Of a stretch of DNA of 23,109 nucleotides, positions 14,301-21,601 are shown one piece after another. The translations under genes and the position numbers were made by a program. Source of the DNA: a virus. Position 1 is the first letter of the stretch; every line of letters begins with the position of its first letter. The stretch lies in the IMG/VR virus record IMGVR_UViG_3300024520_000513, positions 1 to 23,109 of that record, one strand, 5' to 3'. The notes under the pieces are model-generated. The model did not search any database and was not told the DNA's origin. It worked only from the letters and a program-made list of their open reading frames with translations.

Positions 14301-14539
14301 TGGGCTATACCAGCGTCATCTAACCCCTGTGTGGCCAGCAAACCATTGAAGTCTCGCAGGTCACCCTCAACCTTATACTTTAACTCTGCCTTCTTACCCC
14401 CAAGCATGTGCTCAACCTGACGCACTGCCGCACCCTGATGCTTGCCAAATACCTGCTCCAGCTTCTTGAATGTCTTCGTGCCCTTAGTGAACTTGGATAT
14501 ATCAGTCAGGAACTCCAGCACAGGAGTACCCTGCACCAA
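11318..14539 (-). CDS. Giant ejection/polyvalent-type virion protein, C-terminal fragment
   Basis: This 1073-codon frame has no convincing start of its own (a TTG at 14539 is only the first available codon). It almost surely continues the frame at 14502-15149, from which it is separated by the G8 run. It is helical and charged. Segments around residue 590 (SATAYNPAFHGRNSISNKF) and 780 (LFPFYTWTRKSLPAMIKA) match a pattern I know from large phage polyvalent or internal virion proteins. The position, last and largest of the virion block, corresponds to T7 gene 16, whose product is ejected into the host with the DNA. No transglycosylase motif is seen. The joined product would have about 1277 residues, close to T7 gp16 in length. 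Confidence 0.7.
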   Translation of the reverse strand: MVQGTPVLEFLTDISKFTKGTKTFKKLEQVFGKHQGAAVRQVEHMLGGKKAELKYKVEGDLRDFNGLLATQGLDDAGIAQLYKKWENLGSKPLKGPDGLLTASVRKGGDKTLQYTQGELQAILKGSELIEGWAGWMKELGLEIPSQTAKFKKTIEAIPKKTNTALKVYARKLSGEFRPLVEKLERSTGKLGRKLKSMDKTDAVALTARLMKDGRRELSALAGKNKQVSFGNTSEFVQALRRVDDKTLAKFLPDPLDRKKFREITAEMDLLNAAVKDAVPELRRAADAMGPQAPTLSKALNNLDKQNVGAVAEQVLETGGDTFQAQLKGQIGSLTKSADDAADAIAKTPLYLPHIATEEANKFFATLKQGERGKRVAKTDIAQNIVRKFREPLDDGLPGRALTTEEVNKLVALEPGQLSEGVAQKFVANLRAQSPERARELDRLVANGTIKNMEDATKHGFQDLVAEYFETDVRAVLDTVGRRFVEAASNAEYFKNYSKLFGKAVNLTTKNGKKVRSSQLPSEALDEVPPGWVEALPNDKNLKGVFFPPEVAEQILNVREKLFQPAVMNQFLKSFDTVQNAWKISATAYNPAFHGRNSISNKFLNWLSGMDNPIGFTRSYAKGLNLQLAATSLKKARTAEEVAAATARLRKMNFKIGGGDVDGKEMLDIIIRNRGMDSGSFFAEEFGSATNKQFAKKTLTSKAARAFSKVKEKVGKTNDAARKASSFVEDNDRIAHIIYRMEVDKWDEATAGQSAVATLFDYGDLTDIESGVFRRLFPFYTWTRKSLPAMIKAVSLTPGKVNAMRRALVEPKTAINLRDFGVDFGAIEEPLPDELVPNFVSDNFGVPVRLDDDGNPEYFLLESWIPIFELNKLTLNPKVMAKEMVGMLSPIFKLPWELFFNKSIFKDQDIERFAGEKGQFLNFRVQKKQIHSLQTIRTLNELDNFIRLSPGTDEFRKREIMDVAMRFAFGVKLNKVDIDRRKATVDFQKKKSLGTLRSALKRAQKIGDDANAEVLQGLIREIEPAFSAEQFQLDNAQKELKRIDKARGKDKGTRVSKDGFTLQAMQDLLKSQGA

Positions 14540-15149
14540 GGTAGTCCCCCCCCACGCTGATCAATGACCGATACCCCTCCTGTGCCTGCTCCGCAAATGT
14601 ATCAGCGAAGTTAGGCTTCAGGTCACCCATGTCTATGCGAGCCTTCTTGGCACTAGCCTTCAGCCCCTTCAGTGCCTTCTCAGCACCTGGAGCCCCCAGT
14701 TTCAGCCCACGCTCAATCGTCGTCAGCCTACGTGCGTGCTCACCCTTGGTAGTCAGCCCAGCGAATCGGGTAGAGAGCCTCCCGAACCCACCAACACCAG
14801 TCCATGTGACAGGGTCACTGACTATGTCTACGGCGAGCTTGGGAAGCCAATGTGACCCTTTGGGGAAGATCACATCGGACACAGAGGTAGCTTCGTCTGC
14901 GTCAATATCACTGAACGGCAACAGTACCGTGTAGGCATTCCAGACATCACCCTCTAGCAAGTTGCCTAGCGCGTAACTCGGGCGCGACAACTCCGTGAGG
15001 ATATGCCTGATGCCGGGGGTGTTGGCTACTGTTCCAAGGGAAGATAGGAACCAGTTGGGCTTTTCAGGTTCAGCCTGACGAGGTTGTATAGAACCAAGTT
15101 CAGGTAGGCCCGGTAGTTTGCCGAACTGAGTTGCTTTTTGTTTGGCCAA
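14502..15149 (-). CDS. Giant ejection/polyvalent-type virion protein, N-terminal fragment
   Basis: This frame starts at TTG 15149, six bases after the stop of the preceding virion gene, with AGGTAG upstream. It encodes a helical region with NWFLSSLGTVANTPG and SRPSYALGNLL, then LAVDIVSDPVTWTGVGG, which resembles N-terminal parts of large polyvalent virion proteins. About 17 codons before its stop it crosses a run of eight G. After that point it reads a low-quality tail (YLGAGYSCAGVPD) and stops, while the long downstream frame begins to read well. Dropping one G joins the two as ...ISVGGTTLVQGTPVLEF. The fragment is therefore probably not a separate gene. Confidence 0.65.
   Translation of the reverse strand: MAKQKATQFGKLPGLPELGSIQPRQAEPEKPNWFLSSLGTVANTPGIRHILTELSRPSYALGNLLEGDVWNAYTVLLPFSDIDADEATSVSDVIFPKGSHWLPKLAVDIVSDPVTWTGVGGFGRLSTRFAGLTTKGEHARRLTTIERGLKLGAPGAEKALKGLKASAKKARIDMGDLKPNFADTFAEQAQEGYRSLISVGGDYLGAGYSCAGVPD
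14546..14553 (-). other. Run of eight G (minus strand) at the frame break of the giant virion gene
   Basis: On the plus strand this is eight C in a row, flanked by GT and AC. Both adjoining frames read through it, and removal of one base (or addition of two) fuses them without a stop. Such a homopolymer is a common place for sequencing errors, for transcriptional slippage and for phase-variable indels. The 38-bp overlap of the two frames (14502-14539) supports a break rather than two genes. Confidence 0.7.
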
Positions 15150-15155
15150 TCTATG

Positions 15156-16070
15156 CTACCTGACTATCTTGCTGCCAAGGCCACCGCCGCTTTGTTGCAC
15201 ATTAACCTCAAACTGGAAGTCTTTGGGCAGCCCAAGTATTGATCTAATTTTCGCATTGCGCTTGTCCGGGTCAAGCTCAGTATCCAACACAGCCGCCTGC
15301 ACCTTGCTGACATCGCTTATGTCGTCGAATATATTCACCGAACCGTCTGCGCCAGTTATGACAGCCCTTCTCTTAATTATGCCGCCTGGAGCCTCGGTTG
15401 GGAACCCGATCAACTTCTGAAGGACGCCCGCAGGAACGTCAAAGAACTCTGCGTTCTCGCCAAGCCCAGCGGGATCAAGCCCCAGGTTCTCGCCAAGTTG
15501 CGCACCAACGTGCCCGAGAATCTGTGGGCCACTTGCGTTTACCAACTCCTCTGGGTCCCCGCCTGTGTTTATAAACGCATTGAATATGTCCTTGCCGAAG
15601 CCTTGGCCCGCCGCAGCAAGCCCTTGCTGGGCAGCGTTTATCACACGGCCAAATGTTCCAGTGTTCTCATCCGTTGGGCCAGGACCGCCAAATACAGCGG
15701 GCGTGCCTGCGCCATCACCAGCCCCGCCGTCACCGCCATTGGCTTTGTCTTCCGCCGCCTGCGCATCACGCAGGAATGCCGCTAACTTGGCCTCAGTAAC
15801 ACGCTGTTCAAGTTCAAACCTGCGGCGCTCCAAGTCTTGGTCAGCCTTGCTTTGTGCAAGACCAGCCGACAACTGTTGTGCCTGGAAGTTGGCCTGCGAT
15901 GCAGCCTGTTCCTGCTGGAAGTTCAATAGCTCACGGCGCAACTCAGCATCAGTCTCGGCCTCTTGTCGCGCATTCTTCTGTTGGTTGCTTGCCAAGATCA
16001 ACTTCAATATCTGATTGATGCCTTTGGATCCAGCTTCTAAGCCGCCTGCGGCTCCTGCTCCTGTGCTCAT
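15156..16070 (-). CDS. Internal virion (ejection-type) structural protein
   Basis: The 304-residue protein has an N-terminal Gly/Ala segment, then a long coiled-coil of about 90 residues rich in Gln, Ala, Glu and Arg (LRRELLNFQQEQAASQANF). A low-complexity linker (GGDGGAGDGAG) follows, and then a folded C-terminal domain with strands (AVITGADGSVNIF) and a Pro-rich end. This architecture and its place between a gp14-like and a gp16-like gene suggest a counterpart of T7 gp15, but it is much shorter than gp15 (747 residues), so homology is not claimed. The start overlaps the neighbour's end as TAATG. Confidence 0.55.
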   Translation of the reverse strand: MSTGAGAAGGLEAGSKGINQILKLILASNQQKNARQEAETDAELRRELLNFQQEQAASQANFQAQQLSAGLAQSKADQDLERRRFELEQRVTEAKLAAFLRDAQAAEDKANGGDGGAGDGAGTPAVFGGPGPTDENTGTFGRVINAAQQGLAAAGQGFGKDIFNAFINTGGDPEELVNASGPQILGHVGAQLGENLGLDPAGLGENAEFFDVPAGVLQKLIGFPTEAPGGIIKRRAVITGADGSVNIFDDISDVSKVQAAVLDTELDPDKRNAKIRSILGLPKDFQFEVNVQQSGGGLGSKIVR

Positions 16071-16741
16071 TATCGTCTACCTCCACCGATCTGTAGTTGG
16101 TCTGGTCGGATAAATGAAGACCCGCCACCGCTGCCCAGTACGCCATTTCCAAAGTCTAACTGACCTTGCGCGCCAAGCACGCCAAGCCCGGCAACGCTTC
16201 CGCCAAGGCCAGCAAGCCCAGCGCCAAACTGATTCTGTGGGGTGCCCAAGCTCTGCCCCAATGCCATGCCAGCTTGACCAGCAATTGGGTTAAGTACCTG
16301 TGTGGCATTCAATGCCTGGCCCAACTGCTGCTGTCTAAACTGTTCAGCCAACTGAGCCTCACCGGAATCCACGTTGGCAATGTTCTGGATAGCCTGACCA
16401 GCAAGCTGACCTTCAATGCCAGCACGCCGACCACCTGATGCACGACTAAGACCAAGCCTGTTCATCACAGCCTGTCTCGTTGCCTCATTGCCCGCAGCCG
16501 CACCCTGCCGCCTAGTGTCAGTGATACCAGCAGCCAACTGTTGCGGAGACTGACCACCTTGTGGGCCAAGCCCAAGCAAGCCAAATATCTGTTGCCCTAG
16601 TGGACCACGACGACGTGACCCGGCCTCGCGGCGCAAGAACTGTCTCTGATCCTGTTGGGCATCAGCATTCGCACCGCCCTGTAATATCCCACCCAGAACC
16701 TGTGCACCAAGCCCTGCTCCAATTGCTGCGCCAGCACTCAT
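16070..16741 (-). CDS. Gly/Gln/Ala-rich internal virion protein
   Basis: This 223-residue protein is of low complexity. The N-terminus is a hydrophobic Gly/Ala helix (AAIGAGLGAQVLGGIL), followed by Gln/Arg-rich helices (QQDQRQFLRREAGSRRRG, LAEQFRQQQLGQALNATQ) and a C-terminal Gly-rich repeat with LAGLGGSVAGLGVLGAQG. Membrane-active Gly/Ala helices and Gln-rich coiled coils are typical of podovirus ejection proteins such as T7 gp14 (196 residues), and the gene order agrees. Assignment by context and composition only. The ATG overlaps the stop of the acetyltransferase gene (ATGA). Confidence 0.55.
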   Translation of the reverse strand: MSAGAAIGAGLGAQVLGGILQGGANADAQQDQRQFLRREAGSRRRGPLGQQIFGLLGLGPQGGQSPQQLAAGITDTRRQGAAAGNEATRQAVMNRLGLSRASGGRRAGIEGQLAGQAIQNIANVDSGEAQLAEQFRQQQLGQALNATQVLNPIAGQAGMALGQSLGTPQNQFGAGLAGLGGSVAGLGVLGAQGQLDFGNGVLGSGGGSSFIRPDQLQIGGGRR

Positions 16742-17226
16742 GCTTCTTCTCCAATCCCCAGATCCAACTGGTAATTAACTGATACTGGTCGGAACTCATG
16801 CTTAGTAGCAAGGCTGATAATTGACTTGTTATGCCTAGCAAAAGAACAGTTGACCTTGATACATCTCTGATACCGAAAATACAACATTATCGTCTTGAAC
16901 AACTCCGCGTAGATAGGCTTCTTGCCACCACGGTAATCCTCGTTCACCCACAACTCTTGGATGTGACCACGCTGGCCGGTGATAAACCCAACCACAAAGC
17001 CAACCACCTCATCGCCATCCTTCGCAACGAACACCATCCCAAACTCATGGTCTTGAATAATCATTGCCATGCGCTCACCAAGGATCGCACGGTCATACTC
17101 ATCCATCTCAAGCCCACGGTCGTAGTGCTCTGCTTCGTAGTTATTCCACAGGATGATCTCGTCCATCACGGCAAAGAAGTCGTTTGGATCAAGCCTGTCA
17201 ATCTTCACCGTCTCAGTCTTGCTCAT
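16738..17226 (-). CDS. GNAT-fold N-acetyltransferase-like protein
   Basis: The 162-residue protein carries the GNAT fold: a strand VFVAKDGDEVVGFVVGFI, then HIQELWVNEDYRGGKKPIYAEL. The V-x-E-x-Y-R-G-G-K/R part resembles the acetyl-CoA pyrophosphate-binding loop (usually Q/R-x-x-G-x-G/A), though degenerate. The fourth strand is CIKVNCSFARHNKSIISLATKHEF, the usual C-terminal N-x-x-x-I-x-x-A-x-K-x-G/E-F signature. Most GNATs acetylate amines using acetyl-CoA. Its position between the structural and ejection genes matches the T7 gp13 slot, so it may be a virion or assembly protein. Both ends overlap the neighbours by ATGA. Confidence 0.75.
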   Translation of the reverse strand: MSKTETVKIDRLDPNDFFAVMDEIILWNNYEAEHYDRGLEMDEYDRAILGERMAMIIQDHEFGMVFVAKDGDEVVGFVVGFITGQRGHIQELWVNEDYRGGKKPIYAELFKTIMLYFRYQRCIKVNCSFARHNKSIISLATKHEFRPVSVNYQLDLGIGEEA

Positions 17227-18083
17227 GATAAGTCATCCGTATATCCACGTAGGTTAAGTTCATCTGTGGTTGCGCCCAATGCACTGGATGAAAACCATAT
17301 GCCAAGCCCAGGCGCACGCTCCATGTCAAATTCAAAGGTGATGATCTTGCCAAACACAGCAAACACTTGATTGCCGGTCACGGCAGTCGGGGCAGCCTCG
17401 CCATCCACCATCTCTGGGGCAGCGTGGAAGTCCAAGTTCTGGTTACCCGCACCACTGTCATACACGCACTGGAACCTGAATGAGCAGATACCATCAGGCA
17501 ACGCAGACCCATCCAGCAGCCGCATGGCAACAGTAAACGTGTCATCCAACAGTACGCTATCCTTCAGCGTGTATCGCTTCTGCCAGTATTCTCCGCACTG
17601 CACAAAGGCTTCCACGTCATTGGCGCTATCTGTCAGCACCAATCCAATGCGCCGCAACTTCCTGAATCCACTGGGCACGTTCGCGCCAACTTTGTCCTTG
17701 GACACGTACCCCTTAATCTTTGTCCGGTCATCGTTCTTCACAGCAAGGAATACGAATAGGCTCCCGCTTGTAACCGACACATCAATAGGTATTTGGATCT
17801 GATCCTTGACCTCAAACAGTTCACCCTCAATGCCAAGTGACCCACTCGACACATTGATTGCCCCGCCATTGACCCATGACAGGTTCAGGCCACGCAACTG
17901 CTGCGGATAGAACAGGTTCTCTTGCCGCTTAGTCTTCTCTTGGTCGTCCTGCGTGATCTCCTGCACATCACGGCGCTGCGCAGTTCCATCTTCGCTATCC
18001 CCTGTCATCAGGTTCTGCGACATAGGCCCGCCCTCAAGCATCTCGTCAAGGGGATTAACAGGTTCAACCATTGCCTTCGCCAC
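17223..18083 (-). CDS. Virion structural protein of unknown role
   Basis: A 286-residue protein with an N-terminal polar, probably disordered region (to about residue 55) and then a beta-rich body of alternating strands (FEVKDQIQIPIDVSVTSG, SLFVFLAVKN, FTVAMRLLDG, IITFEFDMER). It resembles no family I can name. Strand-rich proteins immediately after the nozzle gene are often tail, fibre-attachment or head-closure components. It starts at GTG 18083, which overlaps the upstream stop (TAGTG). An ATG four codons later is the alternative. No collagen repeats, lectin motif or enzyme signature is seen. Confidence 0.5.
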   Translation of the reverse strand: MAKAMVEPVNPLDEMLEGGPMSQNLMTGDSEDGTAQRRDVQEITQDDQEKTKRQENLFYPQQLRGLNLSWVNGGAINVSSGSLGIEGELFEVKDQIQIPIDVSVTSGSLFVFLAVKNDDRTKIKGYVSKDKVGANVPSGFRKLRRIGLVLTDSANDVEAFVQCGEYWQKRYTLKDSVLLDDTFTVAMRLLDGSALPDGICSFRFQCVYDSGAGNQNLDFHAAPEMVDGEAAPTAVTGNQVFAVFGKIITFEFDMERAPGLGIWFSSSALGATTDELNLRGYTDDLS

Positions 18084-21000
18084 TAGATAACACCCATCTG
18101 TTCAAACTCTGGCAGTGACCATGTCTGGATGAAGAAGGGTACAGGGTCAATCGTGCCAAACCCCACAACGTGACGCTCACGGGATATGTTCGCACCATAC
18201 CTGCCATCAGTAGACGATGCCAAGTTGATGGTCCCCTGCTTAGAATTACTCGCCCATACAGTCGGGCCAAAGTCGGTCGGGTCAATATCATCAGGGCCAA
18301 GGAACAACAGCTTCAGCAAGCCTGTGGTTTCCTTCGTGTGCTCAGTCTCAAACCAACGCAGCATCTTCTTGTTGTCAGACAGCGTCCTCATGTCCATTGC
18401 CTTGGTAAAGTAATACGGGCGATACACACCAATGAACACAGTCCCGCTTGTGGGCAACGTAGCAGCAGCAAGACGCAATGACAGCGTAGCGCCGTCCTGA
18501 TACGTCACCACCCCAATGAAGGTGCTCGTCATGTTCGTGGCATCAATCTCGTATACATACGTCCCCTTGACACCGTCACCAGTAGCCGTGGGCGTGGCTG
18601 TCAACGTAATCGTGTCAGCAGTGTCGTCAGAGGAAGACACCGTAAACGAGGAAGCATCCCCATCAGCAAGCCCATCCTTCTGCCCAGACGCCTCAAGCTC
18701 ACAGGCAAACCCCTGCACAGCAGAGCCTATCACCTCGATGGCCCCGTTGGCCTTAACCCGCCTGGTCATTACACCAGCACAAGGCCATGTCTCAAAACGC
18801 ATCCACGCACTGGTGTCTACCTGCAAAGGCAGTATCTCAAAGAAGTTACCAGTCTTGTCGGGGAGCGAAAGGTACAGTGTCTTGAAGTCCTCGTTATATG
18901 CAGACGATGCCTCGTCCCATCTAGTCTTGTCAGTGCTGTCCTCAAGCAACTGTCGTATGCTGCCCGTAATCCTGCCAGCACCACTGAACTCATCAATGGG
19001 GATATACCGCTGGCTAGTCGCAAGGAACGGACCATCAGGCCCAACGCCAAACGTGCCTCTCCCCGGTACGGGGGCCAGCGAGTTATGCGACAAGCACCCA
19101 CCATCCCAGAAGTACCTGTTCGTGGTGAACGGATTGGTAATATCACCAAAGATAACCGTCCGGTCTGTCTTGCCCCAGATGAACAATTCGTTATTCGCGC
19201 TGACTGATAACCCAGTCACCTCGTTGCGGTGGTCAATGAAGTTCAGCACCCCAACGTATTCGGGGAAGTCAACCTCGGAGAAGAACACCGATCTCGGGGC
19301 ATCGGGTGATCCAGCCCATATCATGCGGCCATCACGCTCCACCATGTATTTAAAGTTCAATGGCTGCTGATGATTGGGCTCCTCCTGCACAAGCAGGTCA
19401 GCTTCCGTAGTCGTTATAGTTGCCAAGCCGCCAGATATCCCGCCCGGCGTAGCAAATCTCTGGGCCTTGAACAATACCTGCCCATCAGCCTTGGTCGAAT
19501 ATATCTGTACGGAGTCAACCTGTGGATCAGCCGAGTCATTCAGGAAGCCCAAGTTCAATTCTGTCACAGTACCCGCAAGAGTGTGCTCCATCAGCGGAGA
19601 CATGGCTGACTCGTACTCAATTCCATCCGGGGCCTTACCAATGTAGGTGTACCCCATCTTGTAGTCACCAATAGGCCACTCAGCGCCAACCCCTGTCGTT
19701 GACAGCAAGATCATCGCTATGGGCGGGGGAGCTATCCCGGCTTGATACAGGTTGTCACCGTCATACCTCCACGGAAGACTACCCCCATCAGCAAAGTAAC
19801 TGCGGTCACCACCGCCTGAATAATTCGTGAATGCAACCGCACCAGTGCCCTGCGGGCTGAAGGGACCAAGCCTCTCAAGCAGGTTGGTTGTCTGGTTAAT
19901 CTTGTATGTGGCTCCAGCGCCAGTCTCTAGGGCCTCGTTAACGCCCCCCACAGGCCCCTCATAGCCATGAATGCCCCTGATGCATGGTGAGGCGCACGTA
20001 ACGGTCCCTGACGACCACAGGGCGCACCCAGTGCCAAAGAACTGGGCATCGGGCCGTATGGCCCAAATGGTTGAACTGAATGTAGCCAAGGGCGACGAGG
20101 GCAGGGAGGCCCCGCTGCGACCAAACAACGACTCCATCTTCCAATTGGCGGCAAAGTCAATGTCGCTGTAGTCTGTATCATACAGGGTGTGTTCGCCAAG
20201 CGCAGCCACGAAGGCATCAGTCTTGGCTACACCGGCACCCGTGGAATCAGACCACGTTCGTATATCGTCCACAGTGTAATCGATAGTGCCATCGACAGTG
20301 GTGGGAGATGTCGTTTTGACAAGTGCCGACACAATGCCAGAGGAGGTTGATCCCGCCACAGCAACGACGGGGATTCCCGCAGATGAAACAATGGCAACCC
20401 CGTCAATGAATAAGGTCGTCGTGCGAACGGCGGCAACGATGGACGAGCGTGCCGAAAGCCTATAGGTCTGCCCCAGCACAGGATCAAACGCAGCCTTACT
20501 AATGGTGACCCCCTCTGTGGCGTGCTCAAATATAAGGTCTAGGTCCACAACCGTTGTGGCCCCAGCACTATTAAGTGACATGAACATCCCATCAGTGCTG
20601 GATGTCGCTGCGCCACAGGGCTGAAACATATACTCCCAGGCATCCGTGGTAACGGGATAACTGTCAAACTTGACAAAGAAATCCCACAATACGTCGTCCC
20701 CGTTCATCCAGGGGCTCCAGTCACCGCCAGCATTTTGGTCGTTGCTGGCAAATGTCTTCTCTATATTCTTAATGCGCAACGCCCCGTTGCTTCCATCAAT
20801 GATCCCATCAACAAGGGCATCGTAGCATACCGGCAAGTCGTAATCCGTAACGCCGAGGTCGTCAGCAGTGTCCCCGCCGCCCTCACCGAATTGCCAGTAG
20901 TGCTTCAATTCTACATCGGCGGCTATCTCTTCAGCCGTTAGTTGACGCCCATCAGCGCCAGCAACCTCGCCAGATGTGCGCAGGTCATCCCACATGCGCA

Positions 21001-21601
21001 ACTCAGATACCCTCAACTCACCAACCTCTGCCCCCGCTACAATGGAGCCTATCTCCATGTCTGTCGTTGGTGAGGGGTTCACGGGTTTCCCATACGCAGC
21101 GTCAACCGCATCAGACACACCATCAAGATACATCGTTAGCGTACCCGCACCAGCCGGGTCGTATGTGATCGAAGCATAATAGTCAGTGTCGATTACAATT
21201 GTCGTGGCAGAATCAAGATTGGCAAATACGCCAACATCAACCCGAAGCAAAGCGCCAGTTGTGATGCGAACATCGAATGGACCCTTGAGGATTGTGCGTG
21301 AGGCAGATGTGGGGATCTCGCTAATGCTAAACGAGAACTCAATAGTCCACCCGCGAAGAGATGTGAAGTCAAACAACTGCGTGCTGTCTGCCAATATCGG
21401 CTGCGTGGTGGTAGTATCAAACAACACGCTTGAACACTTGATTGCATCAGTGTGCATCTTCTGGTGACCAAGCCGCTTCTCAATGGCCTTGTTGCGCAAC
21501 ACCACATCACGCATGGAGCTTGCACTGTTGAGTATATTATCAACAGCACCCTTGCGGCTATCAGTACCAGCCCAGTTCCTTCTGGATCTTTGTGTAGGCA
21601 T
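18083..21601 (-). CDS. Large tail nozzle-like protein with two laminin-G-like domains
   Basis: At 1172 residues this is the second-largest product. Residues about 55-255 form a concanavalin/laminin-G-like domain: a FDFTSLRGWTIEFSFSI strand, TMYLDG, a GELRVSELRMWDDLRTSGE segment, and the closing LKHYWQFGEGGGD. Residues about 270-490 repeat the same plan (VVDLDLIF, TTLFIDG, TVDDIRTWSD, FAANWKMESLFG). The remaining two-thirds are a beta-strand-rich body with YKMGYTYIG, VDSVQIYST, MVERDGRMIWAGSPDAP and ELFIWGKTDRTVIFG, like podovirus tail nozzle or stabilisation proteins. I infer that the body closes the tail and the N-terminal lectin-like pair binds glycan or protein. The ATG overlaps the adaptor stop (TAATG). 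Confidence 0.65.
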   Translation of the reverse strand: MPTQRSRRNWAGTDSRKGAVDNILNSASSMRDVVLRNKAIEKRLGHQKMHTDAIKCSSVLFDTTTTQPILADSTQLFDFTSLRGWTIEFSFSISEIPTSASRTILKGPFDVRITTGALLRVDVGVFANLDSATTIVIDTDYYASITYDPAGAGTLTMYLDGVSDAVDAAYGKPVNPSPTTDMEIGSIVAGAEVGELRVSELRMWDDLRTSGEVAGADGRQLTAEEIAADVELKHYWQFGEGGGDTADDLGVTDYDLPVCYDALVDGIIDGSNGALRIKNIEKTFASNDQNAGGDWSPWMNGDDVLWDFFVKFDSYPVTTDAWEYMFQPCGAATSSTDGMFMSLNSAGATTVVDLDLIFEHATEGVTISKAAFDPVLGQTYRLSARSSIVAAVRTTTLFIDGVAIVSSAGIPVVAVAGSTSSGIVSALVKTTSPTTVDGTIDYTVDDIRTWSDSTGAGVAKTDAFVAALGEHTLYDTDYSDIDFAANWKMESLFGRSGASLPSSPLATFSSTIWAIRPDAQFFGTGCALWSSGTVTCASPCIRGIHGYEGPVGGVNEALETGAGATYKINQTTNLLERLGPFSPQGTGAVAFTNYSGGGDRSYFADGGSLPWRYDGDNLYQAGIAPPPIAMILLSTTGVGAEWPIGDYKMGYTYIGKAPDGIEYESAMSPLMEHTLAGTVTELNLGFLNDSADPQVDSVQIYSTKADGQVLFKAQRFATPGGISGGLATITTTEADLLVQEEPNHQQPLNFKYMVERDGRMIWAGSPDAPRSVFFSEVDFPEYVGVLNFIDHRNEVTGLSVSANNELFIWGKTDRTVIFGDITNPFTTNRYFWDGGCLSHNSLAPVPGRGTFGVGPDGPFLATSQRYIPIDEFSGAGRITGSIRQLLEDSTDKTRWDEASSAYNEDFKTLYLSLPDKTGNFFEILPLQVDTSAWMRFETWPCAGVMTRRVKANGAIEVIGSAVQGFACELEASGQKDGLADGDASSFTVSSSDDTADTITLTATPTATGDGVKGTYVYEIDATNMTSTFIGVVTYQDGATLSLRLAAATLPTSGTVFIGVYRPYYFTKAMDMRTLSDNKKMLRWFETEHTKETTGLLKLLFLGPDDIDPTDFGPTVWASNSKQGTINLASSTDGRYGANISRERHVVGFGTIDPVPFFIQTWSLPEFEQMGVI

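Noticed and set aside
13629-14420. Long plus-strand frame (263 codons) opposite the giant virion gene
   Set aside because: It is antisense to a gene with clear protein character. Its composition (Ser, Leu, Pro and Arg rich with no domains) is that of a complement-strand shadow. The same holds for other long antisense frames at 11235, 13059, 15565, 18516 and 21667.
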